Positions 16,967 to 25,497 of a stretch of 64,000 nt of DNA are shown piece by piece. The notes beneath the pieces are model-generated. The model made no database searches and had not been told where the DNA came from. It saw nothing but the letters and a program-made list of their open reading frames with translations. Origin of the DNA: Bacillus pumilus (lineage in GTDB: Bacteria > Bacillota > Bacilli > Bacillales > Bacillaceae). Numbering within the stretch: the stretch's first letter is position 1; each line of letters starts with the position of its first letter. The translations under genes were made by a program, and so were the position numbers. Where the stretch lies: the NCBI RefSeq assembly GCF_009937765.1, contig NZ_CP047089.1:248001-312000 (forward strand). Reading direction: 5' to 3'.

Positions 16967-17583
16967 TGGGACATAATGATAGCAGCTATGCAAATGCACC
17001 GCTTGAATATCAGTCTGAAACGGGACGTTTAAACATTCTTGGTTTCTGGATATTCCTTGGCGCGGAAATCGTGTTATTCTCAACACTTTTTGCGACCTAC
17101 TTTGTTCTTCATGGCAGAACAGCTGGCGGCGTTTTACCAGCTGAGCTGTTTGATATGAAGCTTGTATTGATCATGACATTCCTGCTATTGGTTAGTTCAT
17201 TTACATGTGGGATTGCTGTTCATGAAATGCGCCGTGGAAGTACAAAAGGGGTTGTCATTTGGACGATTCTTACACTGCTTCTAGGTGCAGGATTTGTTGG
17301 ATTTGAGCTTTTTGAGTTCTTCCATTATGTACACGAGGGTGCGAGCATCCATACAAGTGCGTATTGGTCTGCATTCTTTGTACTCTTAGGAACTCACGGA
17401 TTACACGTATCTATCGGTATCTTCTGGATTACCGGGGTCTTGTTCCAAATTAAAAAACGTGGATTAACTCCACAAACAGCATCGAAGATTTTTATCTCAA
17501 GTCTATACTGGCATTTCCTTGATGTTGTATGGATCTTCATCTTCACAGCTGTTTACTTGATCGGATTAGGGGGGCTTTTGTGA
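16966..17583 (+). CDS. qoxC: Quinol oxidase aa3 subunit III
   Basis: A 205-residue protein with five membrane helices; the conserved GTHGLHVSIG segment and FHFL-like WHFLDVVWIFIF near the end identify heme-copper oxidase subunit III. It stabilises subunit I and the proton channel. Third gene of the qox operon, with a one-base overlap to qoxB. Confidence 0.97.
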   Translation: MGHNDSSYANAPLEYQSETGRLNILGFWIFLGAEIVLFSTLFATYFVLHGRTAGGVLPAELFDMKLVLIMTFLLLVSSFTCGIAVHEMRRGSTKGVVIWTILTLLLGAGFVGFELFEFFHYVHEGASIHTSAYWSAFFVLLGTHGLHVSIGIFWITGVLFQIKKRGLTPQTASKIFISSLYWHFLDVVWIFIFTAVYLIGLGGLL

Positions 17584-17584
17584 T

Positions 17585-17965
17585 ATGGCTGGAAAAACAC
17601 ATTCCTCAGCAGAGCACGAACACTTCCCTTGGAAACACGTAGTTGGCTTCATTCTATCCATCGTGCTAACCGTTTTAGCATTCTGGATTGCTATTGGAGC
17701 TGAAATTGGCAGTTCTGCAAAACTATGGATTATCTTTGGTTTTGCTTTCATTCAAGCGTTCTTGCAGCTATTCATGTTTATGCACATGACAGAAAGCGAG
17801 AACGGAACTGTTCAAGTCGGAAATACATTGTTTGGTCTGTTTTGTGCGATTATCTTCGTTATCGGATCTGTTTGGATCTTTGCGGCTCACTACAGCCACG
17901 GAGAGAACAGCAAAGACGGTTATTCACCTTCTGCGCCAAAGCAATCTGAGCATTCAGAGAAATAA
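17585..17965 (+). CDS. qoxD: Quinol oxidase aa3 subunit IV
   Basis: A 126-residue protein with three membrane helices, charged N-terminus (SSAEHEHFPWKHV) and the motif FIQAFLQLFMFMHM characteristic of bacterial oxidase subunit IV. It starts one base after the qoxC stop and is followed by a strong terminator, closing the operon. Confidence 0.96.
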   Translation: MAGKTHSSAEHEHFPWKHVVGFILSIVLTVLAFWIAIGAEIGSSAKLWIIFGFAFIQAFLQLFMFMHMTESENGTVQVGNTLFGLFCAIIFVIGSVWIFAAHYSHGENSKDGYSPSAPKQSEHSEK

Positions 17966-17969
17966 TAAA

Positions 17970-18003
17970 AAACCACTCATCTTTTAAAGGTGAGTGGTTT
18001 TTA
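17970..18003 (+). terminator. Terminator of qoxABCD
   Basis: AAACCACTCATC pairs with GGTGAGTGGTTT (one G-T wobble), followed by a T run; located just after the qoxD stop. Confidence 0.9.
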
Positions 18004-18043
18004 TCTTTGATGTTGATAACGCCCTTCAATAAGTGGGCGTTAT

Positions 18044-18310
18044 TTATCTGGTGCTACTGAATCTTTTACGAATGAATGGAAGTCCATAAATGAGGAACGC
18101 TGCAATGTGTGCCAAAATGACGTTAATGGCAAAGAATGCGATCATGAAGGTATGTCCTGCTGGAGATAAACTGCTTGTCATGTAAAGACCGAAGAAAATC
18201 CACATAATCATAATGGGTGGAATAGAAGCAAGTGCAATTTTTCTGTTTTCCAACCATAAAAACAGGGGTGTAGCCGTTGCAATACATAGGTACGCAAAGA
18301 ACATATCCAT
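18044..18310 (-). CDS. ywcE: YwcE, holin-like spore morphogenesis protein
   Basis: An 88-residue protein with three membrane helices; MDMFFAYL at the start, [10 protein letters not shown] in the middle and [12 protein letters not shown] near the end match YwcE of B. subtilis. There it is needed for normal spore coat formation and germination and has the topology of a phage holin. The ATG at 18310 has AAAGGAG nine bases upstream; a TTG nine bases further upstream is less well placed. Monocistronic and opposite to the flanking qox and rodA genes. Confidence 0.9.
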   Translation of the reverse strand: MDMFFAYLCIATATPLFLWLENRKIALASIPPIMIMWIFFGLYMTSSLSPAGHTFMIAFFAINVILAHIAAFLIYGLPFIRKRFSSTR

Positions 18311-18410
18311 CGTATCCAACTCCTTTGTAAGTTGATGTTCAATTCAAATGAGAGGTCAGGATGCAATTGTGTCTGTTTTTAGGAGATATTGTGAACATTT
18401 TGTTACAAGT

Positions 18411-18416
18411 ATTATA
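18411..18416 (-). promoter_or_regulatory. Extended -10 element for ywcE
   Basis: On the minus strand TGGTATAAT is a perfect extended -10. The -35 17 bases upstream is weak (GTTTAC), normal for extended -10 promoters. It would give a leader of ~95 bases before ywcE. Confidence 0.5.
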
Positions 18417-18675
18417 CCACAATTGACTTTGAAGTAAACTCAATAATTGGAAAATGGGCCTTATTCCGTAGAAGGTGGATTTTTCTTTTTCTCTTCGTAC
18501 AGCTTATGTTGGTTTAATAATTGCTTGTCATATCGCCACATAGGTCATTGAATTTTCCCCTTAATATCTGTAAAATAATCTTTTTAAAGGACTCATGATC
18601 GGTTGAATGAAAAGAGTATAGAGGAATTTTTTCCTATTGTTAGGATGAAAAGTATTTCATTTTTTGAAAAATGAT

Positions 18676-18702
18676 TGGAACCTTTCGGAGGTATCTTCCG
18701 TC
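18676..18702 (+). promoter_or_regulatory. Candidate sigma-M (ECF) promoter of rodA
   Basis: TGGAAC (18676-18681) and CGTC (18699-18702) are separated by 17 bases and match the ECF pattern TGAAAC/TGCAAC-N16-17-CGTC. Start of transcription would be ~75 bases before rodA. In B. subtilis rodA expression is raised by sigma-M under envelope stress, which fits. Confidence 0.6.
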
Positions 18703-18786
18703 ATATTTAAGGTGAGTTGCTTTTGTGAAAATTTCAATCTAATATAAATAAGGGCTTTTATGTTTTGTAATAAGGGTGGTTAGTTC

Positions 18787-19998
18787 ATGAACAAGAGGAA
18801 TACATCTCCATACTATCAAGGGGATTTAATTTTTATATTTTTAGCCTTCTTTGCCATTAGTGTCATTGCGATTTATGCTGCGGGTCAATTTGGACAGTAT
18901 GGATCTAATGCATGGACGAGGCAGATTATTTACTACATGGTCGGCGTTATATGTATTGTAGCGATAAATTACTTTGATTTGGAGCAATTAGAGAAGCTAA
19001 GTCTCTATATTTTTATAGGTGGTATACTGCTGTTACTCTTTCTGAAAGTTGCTCCTGCAAAAATTGGAAGCCATGATTTTGCCCCAATTAAAAATGGTGC
19101 AAAAAGCTGGTTTGTAATACCAGGAGTTGGAACACTTCAGCCTTCAGAGTTTATGAAAATTGGTTTGATTATGATGCTTGCATCTGTCATCGGTAAGTCA
19201 AGCCCTAGAGGAAAACGGACATTAGAGGATGATATCTTCCTACTATTAAAAATTGCCGGGGTATCAGCCGTTCCAGTTGGGCTAATTTTCTTACAGGATG
19301 CAGGTACAGCAGCTGTTTGTATGTTTATTGTCGTTGTGATGGTGTTTTTATCAGGGGTCAATTGGAAGCTGATTTCTCTCATCGGTTCTGTGGTTGTGCT
19401 TTTAGTTGCCGCTGTGTTAGCCGTGATCATTCTCTTCCCTGATGTTGCGAAAACAATTGGTATTCAGCAGTATCAAATTAACCGGATTACCGCTTGGCTG
19501 CCTGATAGCTCTACATCAGCCAACCAAGCGCAGACTCAGGATTCGTCTGGGTCTGATAAATATCAAGTAGACCAGGCCATTATGGCTATTGGGGCTGGAC
19601 AGATTTTTGGGAATGGGGTTAAAAACTTAAAAGTCTATGTCCCAGAAGCACAAACAGACATGATTTTCTCCATTATAGGAGAAGCCTTTGGTTTTATTGG
19701 CTGTGCGTTTGTTGTGATCATGTTCTTCTTCTTGATCTACCGGCTTGTCGTGCTGATTGACCGTATCCATCCTTATAGCCGATTTGCGTCATTCTTCTGT
19801 GTAGGATATACAGCACTTATTGTAATCCATACGTTCCAGAACATTGGGATGAACATCGGCGTAATGCCTGTAACAGGGATTCCGCTCCTATTTATCAGCT
19901 TCGGAGGAAGTTCTGTCTTATCTGTTCTCATTGGATTCGGAATTGCTTATAACGCAAGTGTTCAATTAACGAAATACCAAAGTTATTTATTTAAATAA
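18787..19998 (+). CDS. rodA: SEDS peptidoglycan glycosyltransferase RodA
   Basis: A 403-residue polytopic membrane protein of the FtsW/RodA/SpoVE family. It polymerises lipid II into glycan strands for sidewall synthesis together with class B penicillin-binding proteins. Family landmarks: [21 protein letters not shown] (the GA-x-RW-equivalent loop), [22 protein letters not shown], and [15 protein letters not shown] near the end. AAGGGTGG precedes the ATG. Its position between qox/ywcE and nfrA is the same as in B. subtilis (ywcF). Confidence 0.95.
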   Translation: MNKRNTSPYYQGDLIFIFLAFFAISVIAIYAAGQFGQYGSNAWTRQIIYYMVGVICIVAINYFDLEQLEKLSLYIFIGGILLLLFLKVAPAKIGSHDFAPIKNGAKSWFVIPGVGTLQPSEFMKIGLIMMLASVIGKSSPRGKRTLEDDIFLLLKIAGVSAVPVGLIFLQDAGTAAVCMFIVVVMVFLSGVNWKLISLIGSVVVLLVAAVLAVIILFPDVAKTIGIQQYQINRITAWLPDSSTSANQAQTQDSSGSDKYQVDQAIMAIGAGQIFGNGVKNLKVYVPEAQTDMIFSIIGEAFGFIGCAFVVIMFFFLIYRLVVLIDRIHPYSRFASFFCVGYTALIVIHTFQNIGMNIGVMPVTGIPLLFISFGGSSVLSVLIGFGIAYNASVQLTKYQSYLFK

Positions 19999-20008
19999 AA
20001 CGGGTAAG

Positions 20009-20036
20009 GGCAGTCTAAGCATAGACTGTCTTTTTT
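20009..20036 (+). terminator. Terminator of rodA
   Basis: GGCAGTCTA and TAGACTGTC around an AGCA loop, followed by six T. Confidence 0.9.
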
Positions 20037-20108
20037 CATTCGAGTTTTAATTTTTGAAAAGCCATATGTCTTTGTCTTATGATAGGAGAAGTGAAGGAGG
20101 TCTTCGAA

Positions 20109-20858
20109 TTGAACAAAACGATAGAAACGATATTAAATCATCGGTCCATTCGTTCGTTTACAGACGAGCGTTTGTCCGAAGAAGAGGTGCTGACACTCAT
20201 TAAAAGTGCACAGGCTGCTTCGACATCAAGCTATGTACAGGCGTACAGTATTATTGGTGTGACAGATCAAAAGAAGAAGGCCAAGCTTGCTGAACTGGCT
20301 GGGAATCAGCCGTACGTTGAGAAGAATGGGCATTTCTTTGTCTTCTGTGCAGACTTGAAACGCCATGATGATATTGCAAAAAAAGCAGGGAAGAATCATC
20401 AGGAGGCGCTTGAGAATACGGAAGCCTTTCTCATTAGCGTCATTGATACGGCACTCGCTGCACAAAATATGAGTATAGCCGCAGAATCAATGGGACTTGG
20501 GATCTGCTATATTGGCGGTCTGCGCAATCAACTGAGAGAAGTCTCTGATCTGCTTGAAACACCATCATATGTGTTGCCGTTATTTGGTCTGGTTGTCGGA
20601 CATCCAGCAAGTCAATCGTCACAAAAGGAACGGCTGCCAGTTGAACTCATTTATCATGAAAATTCATATCAGCAAGATGAAGCGCATGTGGATCGTTATT
20701 TAAAAGAATACGATGATCGTATTTCATCCTATTATGAAGAACGAACAAACGGAGAGAGAACAGATACTTGGTCTAAGCAGATGCTTCGCGGCTTTAGTCA
20801 GCCAAAGCGTGCCTTCCTTGGGGAATTTGTAAAAGAGAAGGGCTTTAATCGAAAATAA
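20109..20858 (+). CDS. nfrA: FMN-dependent NADPH oxidoreductase
   Basis: A 249-residue flavin reductase (nitroreductase fold) of the NfrA1 type that uses NADPH and FMN and can reduce nitro compounds, disulfides or flavins; it is linked to stress responses in B. subtilis. TIETILNHRSIRSFTDE is the FMN phosphate-binding start, AAQNMSIAAESMGLGICYIGG the core, and KEKGFN the end. The TTG at 20109 has AAGGAGG eight bases before it and gives exactly the B. subtilis length; the ATG at 20079 is upstream of that site. Followed by ywcH. Confidence 0.93.
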   Translation: MNKTIETILNHRSIRSFTDERLSEEEVLTLIKSAQAASTSSYVQAYSIIGVTDQKKKAKLAELAGNQPYVEKNGHFFVFCADLKRHDDIAKKAGKNHQEALENTEAFLISVIDTALAAQNMSIAAESMGLGICYIGGLRNQLREVSDLLETPSYVLPLFGLVVGHPASQSSQKERLPVELIYHENSYQQDEAHVDRYLKEYDDRISSYYEERTNGERTDTWSKQMLRGFSQPKRAFLGEFVKEKGFNRK

Positions 20859-20860
20859 AT

Positions 20861-20896
20861 AGAAATCCCCCTTTCGATGGAGAGAGGGGGATTTCT
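20861..20896 (+). repeat. Intercistronic hairpin between nfrA and ywcH
   Basis: AGAAATCCCCCT and AGGGGGATTTCT form a perfect 12-base stem with a 12-base loop. No T run follows, and the ywcH ribosome binding site lies right after it. It is more likely an mRNA-stabilising or processing element than a terminator. Confidence 0.65.
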
Positions 20897-20913
20897 GTAA
20901 GAGGTGCAGTAAG

Positions 20914-21915
20914 ATGAAATTAAGTATACTGGATCAATCTCCTTTAATTGGAGATGCAACTCCTGCTGAAGCCTTGAAGCAAACGGTTGAATTGGCAAAA
21001 CAGGCAGAAAAGTGGGGCTATCACCGATTTTGGGTATCAGAGCATCACTTTTCAAACCGGCTTGCAGGATCGAGTCCAGAGGTGCTCCTCGGTCATTTAT
21101 CAGCCGTTACGTCACATATACGTATTGGCTCAGGCGGTGTGATGCTGCCGCACTACAGCGCGTATAAAGTAGCAGAGAACTTCAGGGTTCTCGAGGCTCT
21201 CGCTCCTGGCAGAATCGATCTTGGGATTGGACGTGCTCCTGGCGGTATGCCGATTTCTTCCATTGCTCTTCATCATGGTGAACGAAAACGTCTAGGTGAT
21301 CAATATCCTGAGCAAGTAGAAGAGTTGAAGGTCTATTTACACGACCTAGCAGATGAATTTTATCCATTGCCTCATTTAACCGCTTCTCCGAAAGTAGAGA
21401 CTGCACCAGAGGTATGGATGCTTGGTTCCTCTGGAGGAAGTGCAAGACTTGCGGCGAAAGCAGGTGCAGGCTATACGTTTGCTCTATTTATCAATGGTGA
21501 AGGTGGAGAAGATTCTGTAGAACAATATATCAACCGTTTCGAACCATCAGCATTCGGTGAGAAGCCGCGCGTTAGTCTGGCGGTCTTCGTTTTATGTGCT
21601 GAAACTGAGGAACAGGCAGAAAAACTGGCAGTCAGCTTAGATTTATCCTTACTTGCCAATGAACAGGGGCAAAACCTCGGGGGATTTCCTTCATATGAAA
21701 AGGCACAAGCATATTCCTATAGTCCATATGAACAAAAACGTGTGGCAGCCAATCGTCAAAGAATGGTGGTTGGGACGCCATCTTCTGTGAAAAAGCAGCT
21801 GACGGCACTAACGAAGGCTTATCGTACAAATGAAGTGATCGCCGTGACCATCACTCACCGCATGCAAGACCGGCTCACATCCTATCGTTTATTAAAAGAA
21901 GCCTTTGATGCATAA
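20914..21915 (+). CDS. ywcH: Luciferase-like flavin monooxygenase
   Basis: A 333-residue LLM-class flavin-dependent oxidoreductase (TIM barrel). Landmarks are GYHRFWVSEHH near residue 35, the glycine-rich RIGSGGVMLPHYSAYKVAENF, and GRIDLGIGRAPGG. These enzymes oxidise substrates with reduced FMN; the flavin reductase encoded just upstream (NfrA) could supply it. GAGGTG precedes the ATG. Substrate unknown; name from synteny and family. Confidence 0.88.
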   Translation: MKLSILDQSPLIGDATPAEALKQTVELAKQAEKWGYHRFWVSEHHFSNRLAGSSPEVLLGHLSAVTSHIRIGSGGVMLPHYSAYKVAENFRVLEALAPGRIDLGIGRAPGGMPISSIALHHGERKRLGDQYPEQVEELKVYLHDLADEFYPLPHLTASPKVETAPEVWMLGSSGGSARLAAKAGAGYTFALFINGEGGEDSVEQYINRFEPSAFGEKPRVSLAVFVLCAETEEQAEKLAVSLDLSLLANEQGQNLGGFPSYEKAQAYSYSPYEQKRVAANRQRMVVGTPSSVKKQLTALTKAYRTNEVIAVTITHRMQDRLTSYRLLKEAFDA

Positions 21916-21930
21916 CGTATGTATGTCTAG

Positions 21931-22158
21931 TTAGCGTCCACGTAGCCAGTAGAGAGGGAAGAGAAGCATCATGATGAAAATAAACGAGGCTGTCATAAGT
22001 AAACTAAGCGGGTAAATAAAGGACACATAGACTGTCAGCTCGCATGTTTGATGAAAAGGACGAGGATGTTTCGTATATAAAAGGGTGAAAAAATACAACA
22101 GGGTGATCGTTAGAAAAAAAGCAGTAAAACAAGAAACGATCCATAGCAATATCAACAT
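21931..22158 (-). CDS. Small membrane protein
   Basis: A 75-residue protein with two long hydrophobic helices (LWIVSCFTAFFLTITLLYFF and YPLSLLMTASFIFIMMLLFP). A longer frame begins at 22218 inside the vpr terminator hairpin, so I chose the ATG at 22158, which has GGAGG twelve bases upstream. Not recognised; the product may be specific to this group of Bacillus. Confidence 0.5.
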   Translation of the reverse strand: MLILLWIVSCFTAFFLTITLLYFFTLLYTKHPRPFHQTCELTVYVSFIYPLSLLMTASFIFIMMLLFPLYWLRGR

Positions 22159-22186
22159 CAGTCTCTCTTTCCTCCATATATGATCG

Positions 22187-22226
22187 AAAAGCCTTGATGA
22201 GCTGATCCGCTCATTCAAGGCTTTTC
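22187..22226 (-). terminator. Terminator of vpr
   Basis: A long stem of AAAAGCCTTGATGAGC against GCTCATTCAAGGCTTTT with a six-base loop; T-rich on both strands, functional on the minus strand for vpr. Confidence 0.85.
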
Positions 22227-22239
22227 TTGTGATTCACAT

Positions 22240-24666
22240 TTATTCAGGGTAAATATCGAAAGGTTCCTTCGTTTGAACAGTGTCGGATTTTCCTTTCAAA
22301 CTTGCATACGCAAGCATTGTATACTCACCAGATTCGAGCTTTTGACCTTGATTGATTGTGCCATTCCATTTTACGCGGTGTTCTCCTTTATCAACATGTT
22401 GATAAACACCTGCTTCACCTAAATACTCTCCATCTGTCGAGTAGACGAGGAATGCAAGGTTTTCAGCTCCGCCAGGCAGATAGCTGCTAATGACATAGCT
22501 TCCAGCACGGTTATCCGGCTCTACAGAAACCGAAGTGACGCGCGGATAATCAGGTTCTTTTACAATCAATAAAGTCGGAATCTCTGTGACCTTTCTGCCA
22601 TTTTCGCGAAGGGTAATGCTACCTTGGTACGTTCCTTTTTTGGTTTTACCGTATTTCACTTGTACGGCGGAAGTAAAGGACCCTGTGGAATTCCCTTTGA
22701 CAGTGATTTTCTTCGTTCCGTTTGTGCTGATGCCGCTGCCATCGAATTTGTAATCAATGGTGTATGTTTTCGGTGCTTTTGAAAGGTTCTCTACCTTGAA
22801 TTTCTTCGTTTTGATTTGAACGCCTTTTTCTTTCAAGAAAGTGCCATAAGAATAACTCGCATCAGAAACGATAGATGACGCTTGGAGTGATTCGATGATT
22901 CGAACACTGCCTGTCCCTTGTGTGTTGTGAGGGAATGGGCTGCCGTTTGCATCGGATAGTTTTTCTGCTGTATTCATCAGCAATGCTTTAATTTGTGCTG
23001 TTGAGTAAGATGGTTTTGCTTGCTTAATGATCGCTGCAACCCCAGCCACATGCGGTGAAGCCATGCTTGTTCCTTGCTTTGATCCATATCCGTAAGGCTG
23101 AGAAGGATCGTGCGTTGGGATTGTACTCACAATGCTGACCCCTGGCGCTGATAAATCAGGCTTAATCATCCACGTATCCACAACTGGTCCGCGAGAGGAG
23201 AAGTCAGCGACTTGCTCACTAAGCTCTTTAACAAATTGAATGGAGAAAGTCGTTGTATTATTTCCAGCCTCAATGGCATTGACAAGCGCCGTTCCTTCAG
23301 CTTTTGATAGCTTAATCGTTGGAAGAGCAAGACCTGGTACATCGACTGGAATTTCCCCATCGGTGTTGTTATACATCACAACGCCGATTGCACCAGCAGC
23401 TTTTGCATTGTCGACTTTATCAACAAAGGCAATCGCTCCTCGCTCGATCACGGCAACCTTTCCTTTCACATCAATGTCTTCAAATGCTTTTTCGTCACCG
23501 ATCCCTGCATGGACGAGTGTGACTTGTTTTTGGTCAAGTGCTTTTAAATCACTCTCTTGGTAGTAGCCCATCACTTTTGCAGTAGAATAGTTCGGGAATG
23601 TCACATTGTAAAGGCTGTAAGGAAGCTGAGTTGCTCCGACAGATATGGCATCTCTTGACGTGCCGGGAGATCCGACTGTCCAGCTGTTCGGACCGCTGTT
23701 TCCATTCGATGTGACAGCGACAACGCCTTCAGACATGGCCCAATCAAGTGCGATACTTGTAGCATAATCAGGGTTATTCACACTGTTTCCGAGAGAGAGG
23801 TTCATAACATCTGCTCCATCAGTAACAGCACGGTCGATGCCTGCAAGAACGTTTTCAGTTGTTCCAGAACCGCCTGGTCCAAGTACACGGTATGCAAGAA
23901 GTGTGGCATCCTTGGCGACACCTTTCATTTGTCCATTGGCAGCAATTGTCCCTGCAACGTGTGTGCCGTGGTCTGTCGATTCACCTCTAGGGTCTCCTTT
24001 AGGTGTCTCTTGCGGAGAATAATCGTTATCAACAAAATCATAGCCTTTGTATAAACCAAAGTTTCCTTTTAAATCAGGGTGGGTATAGTCAACTCCAGTA
24101 TCAATGACAGCGACTTTTACCCCTTTTCCAGAGTAGCCGGCATCCCAAGCTTTTGGTGCACCGATAAACGGAGCGCTTTTATCCATAAGAGGGGAGACAT
24201 CTTCATTTGGAAGCTGAATGCTTTCCTTTTTCACTTCATCTGTTTGATATGTAACGTCCGGATAAACGGCTTTGACTCCGTCAACTGCGAGCAGCTTCGG
24301 AATTTCGTTTGCAGGAAGTTTCATAGAGAAACCAGAGAAGACTTTTTCATATTCTTGACGAACACTCGCTTTATCAATTTCTTTGAGTGCTTCATTTTTT
24401 ACTTTTGTTCGAGATTTTTTGAGGGAGGCTTTTGTTTGAGCTTTGCCTTCTTGCTTTGCTTCAACTAAAGATTTTTCCTTTAATTCAACAATGACAGTGG
24501 TATGTTTTCTAGATTTGACATTGATTTCACCGAAGATTTCTGCTTTTTCCAGTTCCACCTGTTTGTTCGATGGAGCGGCAGCAGCCTGTTGACCTGTAAA
24601 GAATGTGGATAAAACAAAAATAGTGGAGAACAATAGAACGGAAGAACGAGAGATGACCTTTTTCAT
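22240..24666 (-). CDS. vpr: Secreted subtilisin-like serine protease Vpr
   Basis: An 808-residue preproprotease (806 in B. subtilis). Signal peptide in residues 1-30, inhibitor-I9-type propeptide to ~155, then the S8 domain with Asp in AVIDTGVDYTHPDL, His in STDHGTHVAGT and Ser in GTSMASPHVAGVAA. A PA (protease-associated) insert lies between His and Ser (AAGAIGVVMYNN), and an Ig/FlgD-like module at the C-terminus (EGEY... KWNG). It degrades extracellular protein and in B. subtilis also matures Phr pheromones and subtilin. The ATG at 24666 has AAAGGGG upstream; a longer frame adds 24 codons without a signal-like start. Confidence 0.96.
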   Translation of the reverse strand: MKKVISRSSVLLFSTIFVLSTFFTGQQAAAAPSNKQVELEKAEIFGEINVKSRKHTTVIVELKEKSLVEAKQEGKAQTKASLKKSRTKVKNEALKEIDKASVRQEYEKVFSGFSMKLPANEIPKLLAVDGVKAVYPDVTYQTDEVKKESIQLPNEDVSPLMDKSAPFIGAPKAWDAGYSGKGVKVAVIDTGVDYTHPDLKGNFGLYKGYDFVDNDYSPQETPKGDPRGESTDHGTHVAGTIAANGQMKGVAKDATLLAYRVLGPGGSGTTENVLAGIDRAVTDGADVMNLSLGNSVNNPDYATSIALDWAMSEGVVAVTSNGNSGPNSWTVGSPGTSRDAISVGATQLPYSLYNVTFPNYSTAKVMGYYQESDLKALDQKQVTLVHAGIGDEKAFEDIDVKGKVAVIERGAIAFVDKVDNAKAAGAIGVVMYNNTDGEIPVDVPGLALPTIKLSKAEGTALVNAIEAGNNTTTFSIQFVKELSEQVADFSSRGPVVDTWMIKPDLSAPGVSIVSTIPTHDPSQPYGYGSKQGTSMASPHVAGVAAIIKQAKPSYSTAQIKALLMNTAEKLSDANGSPFPHNTQGTGSVRIIESLQASSIVSDASYSYGTFLKEKGVQIKTKKFKVENLSKAPKTYTIDYKFDGSGISTNGTKKITVKGNSTGSFTSAVQVKYGKTKKGTYQGSITLRENGRKVTEIPTLLIVKEPDYPRVTSVSVEPDNRAGSYVISSYLPGGAENLAFLVYSTDGEYLGEAGVYQHVDKGEHRVKWNGTINQGQKLESGEYTMLAYASLKGKSDTVQTKEPFDIYPE

Positions 24667-25166
24667 TAATTTTCCCCTTTCTAGATGTGTTTTTAGGGAG
24701 ATAGCCTTTCTTTTTGTGGATAAATAGGAAAGATTCACTGCCCGTTATTAAGTATTCAATACGATGAAAACAATTCCTTTACTAAAATGGTCTTATTTTA
24801 CATAGTTATAAAGAACTATTTTGTTTATAAAGTCTCACTTATGCACAAACTCCTGTTGATAACTCAATTATTTAGATATATATATGGAAAACAAAAAAAT
24901 CTCATACACAAAATCTAGTAATGGGGTGTTGATATGTGGATAAACCCTGTTGATAAGGTGTGCTTATCTTTTGGATATAGTGTGTATAAAATTTTTATTG
25001 AAACATCCTCGTACATGATGATCTTCTGCACTTTTCAACAAAACTTCTGAAAACTAGTTTGTTTTTTCACCCAGATTGTGACAAACCTCTCTTTTTTCTC
25101 GGGATATGATAGGAGCAGTTGTTTTGCTAGAACTGCTAGATTCTAAGAAAAGCGGAGGGATGTTCA
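24667..25166. other. vpr-ywcI intergenic region
   Basis: 500 bases between two divergent genes, dominated by DnaA-box-like 9-mers (see next entry). A minus-strand TTGTTT-17-TAATAA pair at about 24740-24770 could drive vpr. No gene. Confidence 0.5.
24715..24989. other. DnaA-box cluster
   Basis: Four exact matches to TTATNCACA lie within 275 bases: TGTGGATAA at 24715-24723, TTATGCACA at 24839-24847, TGTGGATAA at 24935-24943 and TGTGTATAA at 24981-24989. Three further 9-mers have one mismatch (24854-24862, 24902-24910, 24948-24956). B. subtilis has several non-oriC DnaA-box clusters that titrate DnaA, and I recall one near vpr/ywcI, so this may be the orthologous site. Confidence 0.7.
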
Positions 25167-25445
25167 GTGAGGAAATTCAAAAACTGGTTGAGTGTATGGT
25201 TTGGTTTCATGATGAATGTGCTTGTGAATCCTGGTGTGATGATGAAGCAGCAACGTTTTCAGGCAGCTGCAGTGGATGATCGTTTCTTTCAAATCGTGAA
25301 AGAGAGAGAGCTAGAGAAGCTGGCAGAAGTAAAGAACAAGAAGCGCAGGTCAGAAAGAGCGTTTAAGCAAAGTCTGATAATGCTTGATGAGAAGACGACG
25401 AGAGAGGCGCGTGCTGGTCCGCTCTTACCTTTACATGGGAGATGA
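25167..25445 (+). CDS. ywcI: Small basic protein, YwcI-like
   Basis: A 92-residue protein from a GTG start with GGAGGG seven bases upstream. It has a short hydrophobic N-terminus (WLSVWFGFMMNVLVNPGVMM), then a strongly charged helical part rich in Lys, Arg and Glu (KERELEKLAEVKNKKRR). Similar in size, composition and place (between vpr and sacT) to YwcI of B. subtilis; function unknown. Confidence 0.65.
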   Translation: MRKFKNWLSVWFGFMMNVLVNPGVMMKQQRFQAAAVDDRFFQIVKERELEKLAEVKNKKRRSERAFKQSLIMLDEKTTREARAGPLLPLHGR

Positions 25446-25497
25446 AACAGGGTAAAATCCCACATAAGAAACGTTATCTGGTGGGAGAGGATACCCC

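Larger units (their letters stand above)
18311..18786. promoter_or_regulatory. Divergent region between ywcE and rodA
   Basis: About 475 bases without a gene. It contains a minus-strand extended -10 (TGGTATAAT; hexamer at 18411-18416) suited to ywcE, and a plus-strand ECF-type element at 18676-18702 suited to rodA. The middle part (~18430-18650) shows nothing definite. Confidence 0.6.

Noticed and set aside
24079..24468. 129-codon plus-strand frame inside vpr
   Set aside because: Antisense to conserved protease sequence, no ribosome binding site, Phe/Cys-rich shadow composition.
24667..25166. Chromosomal replication origin at the DnaA-box cluster
   Set aside because: No dnaA, dnaN, recF, rpmH or AT-rich unwinding element with DnaA-trio next to it; flanked by vpr and ywcI, so a titration/regulatory cluster is more likely.
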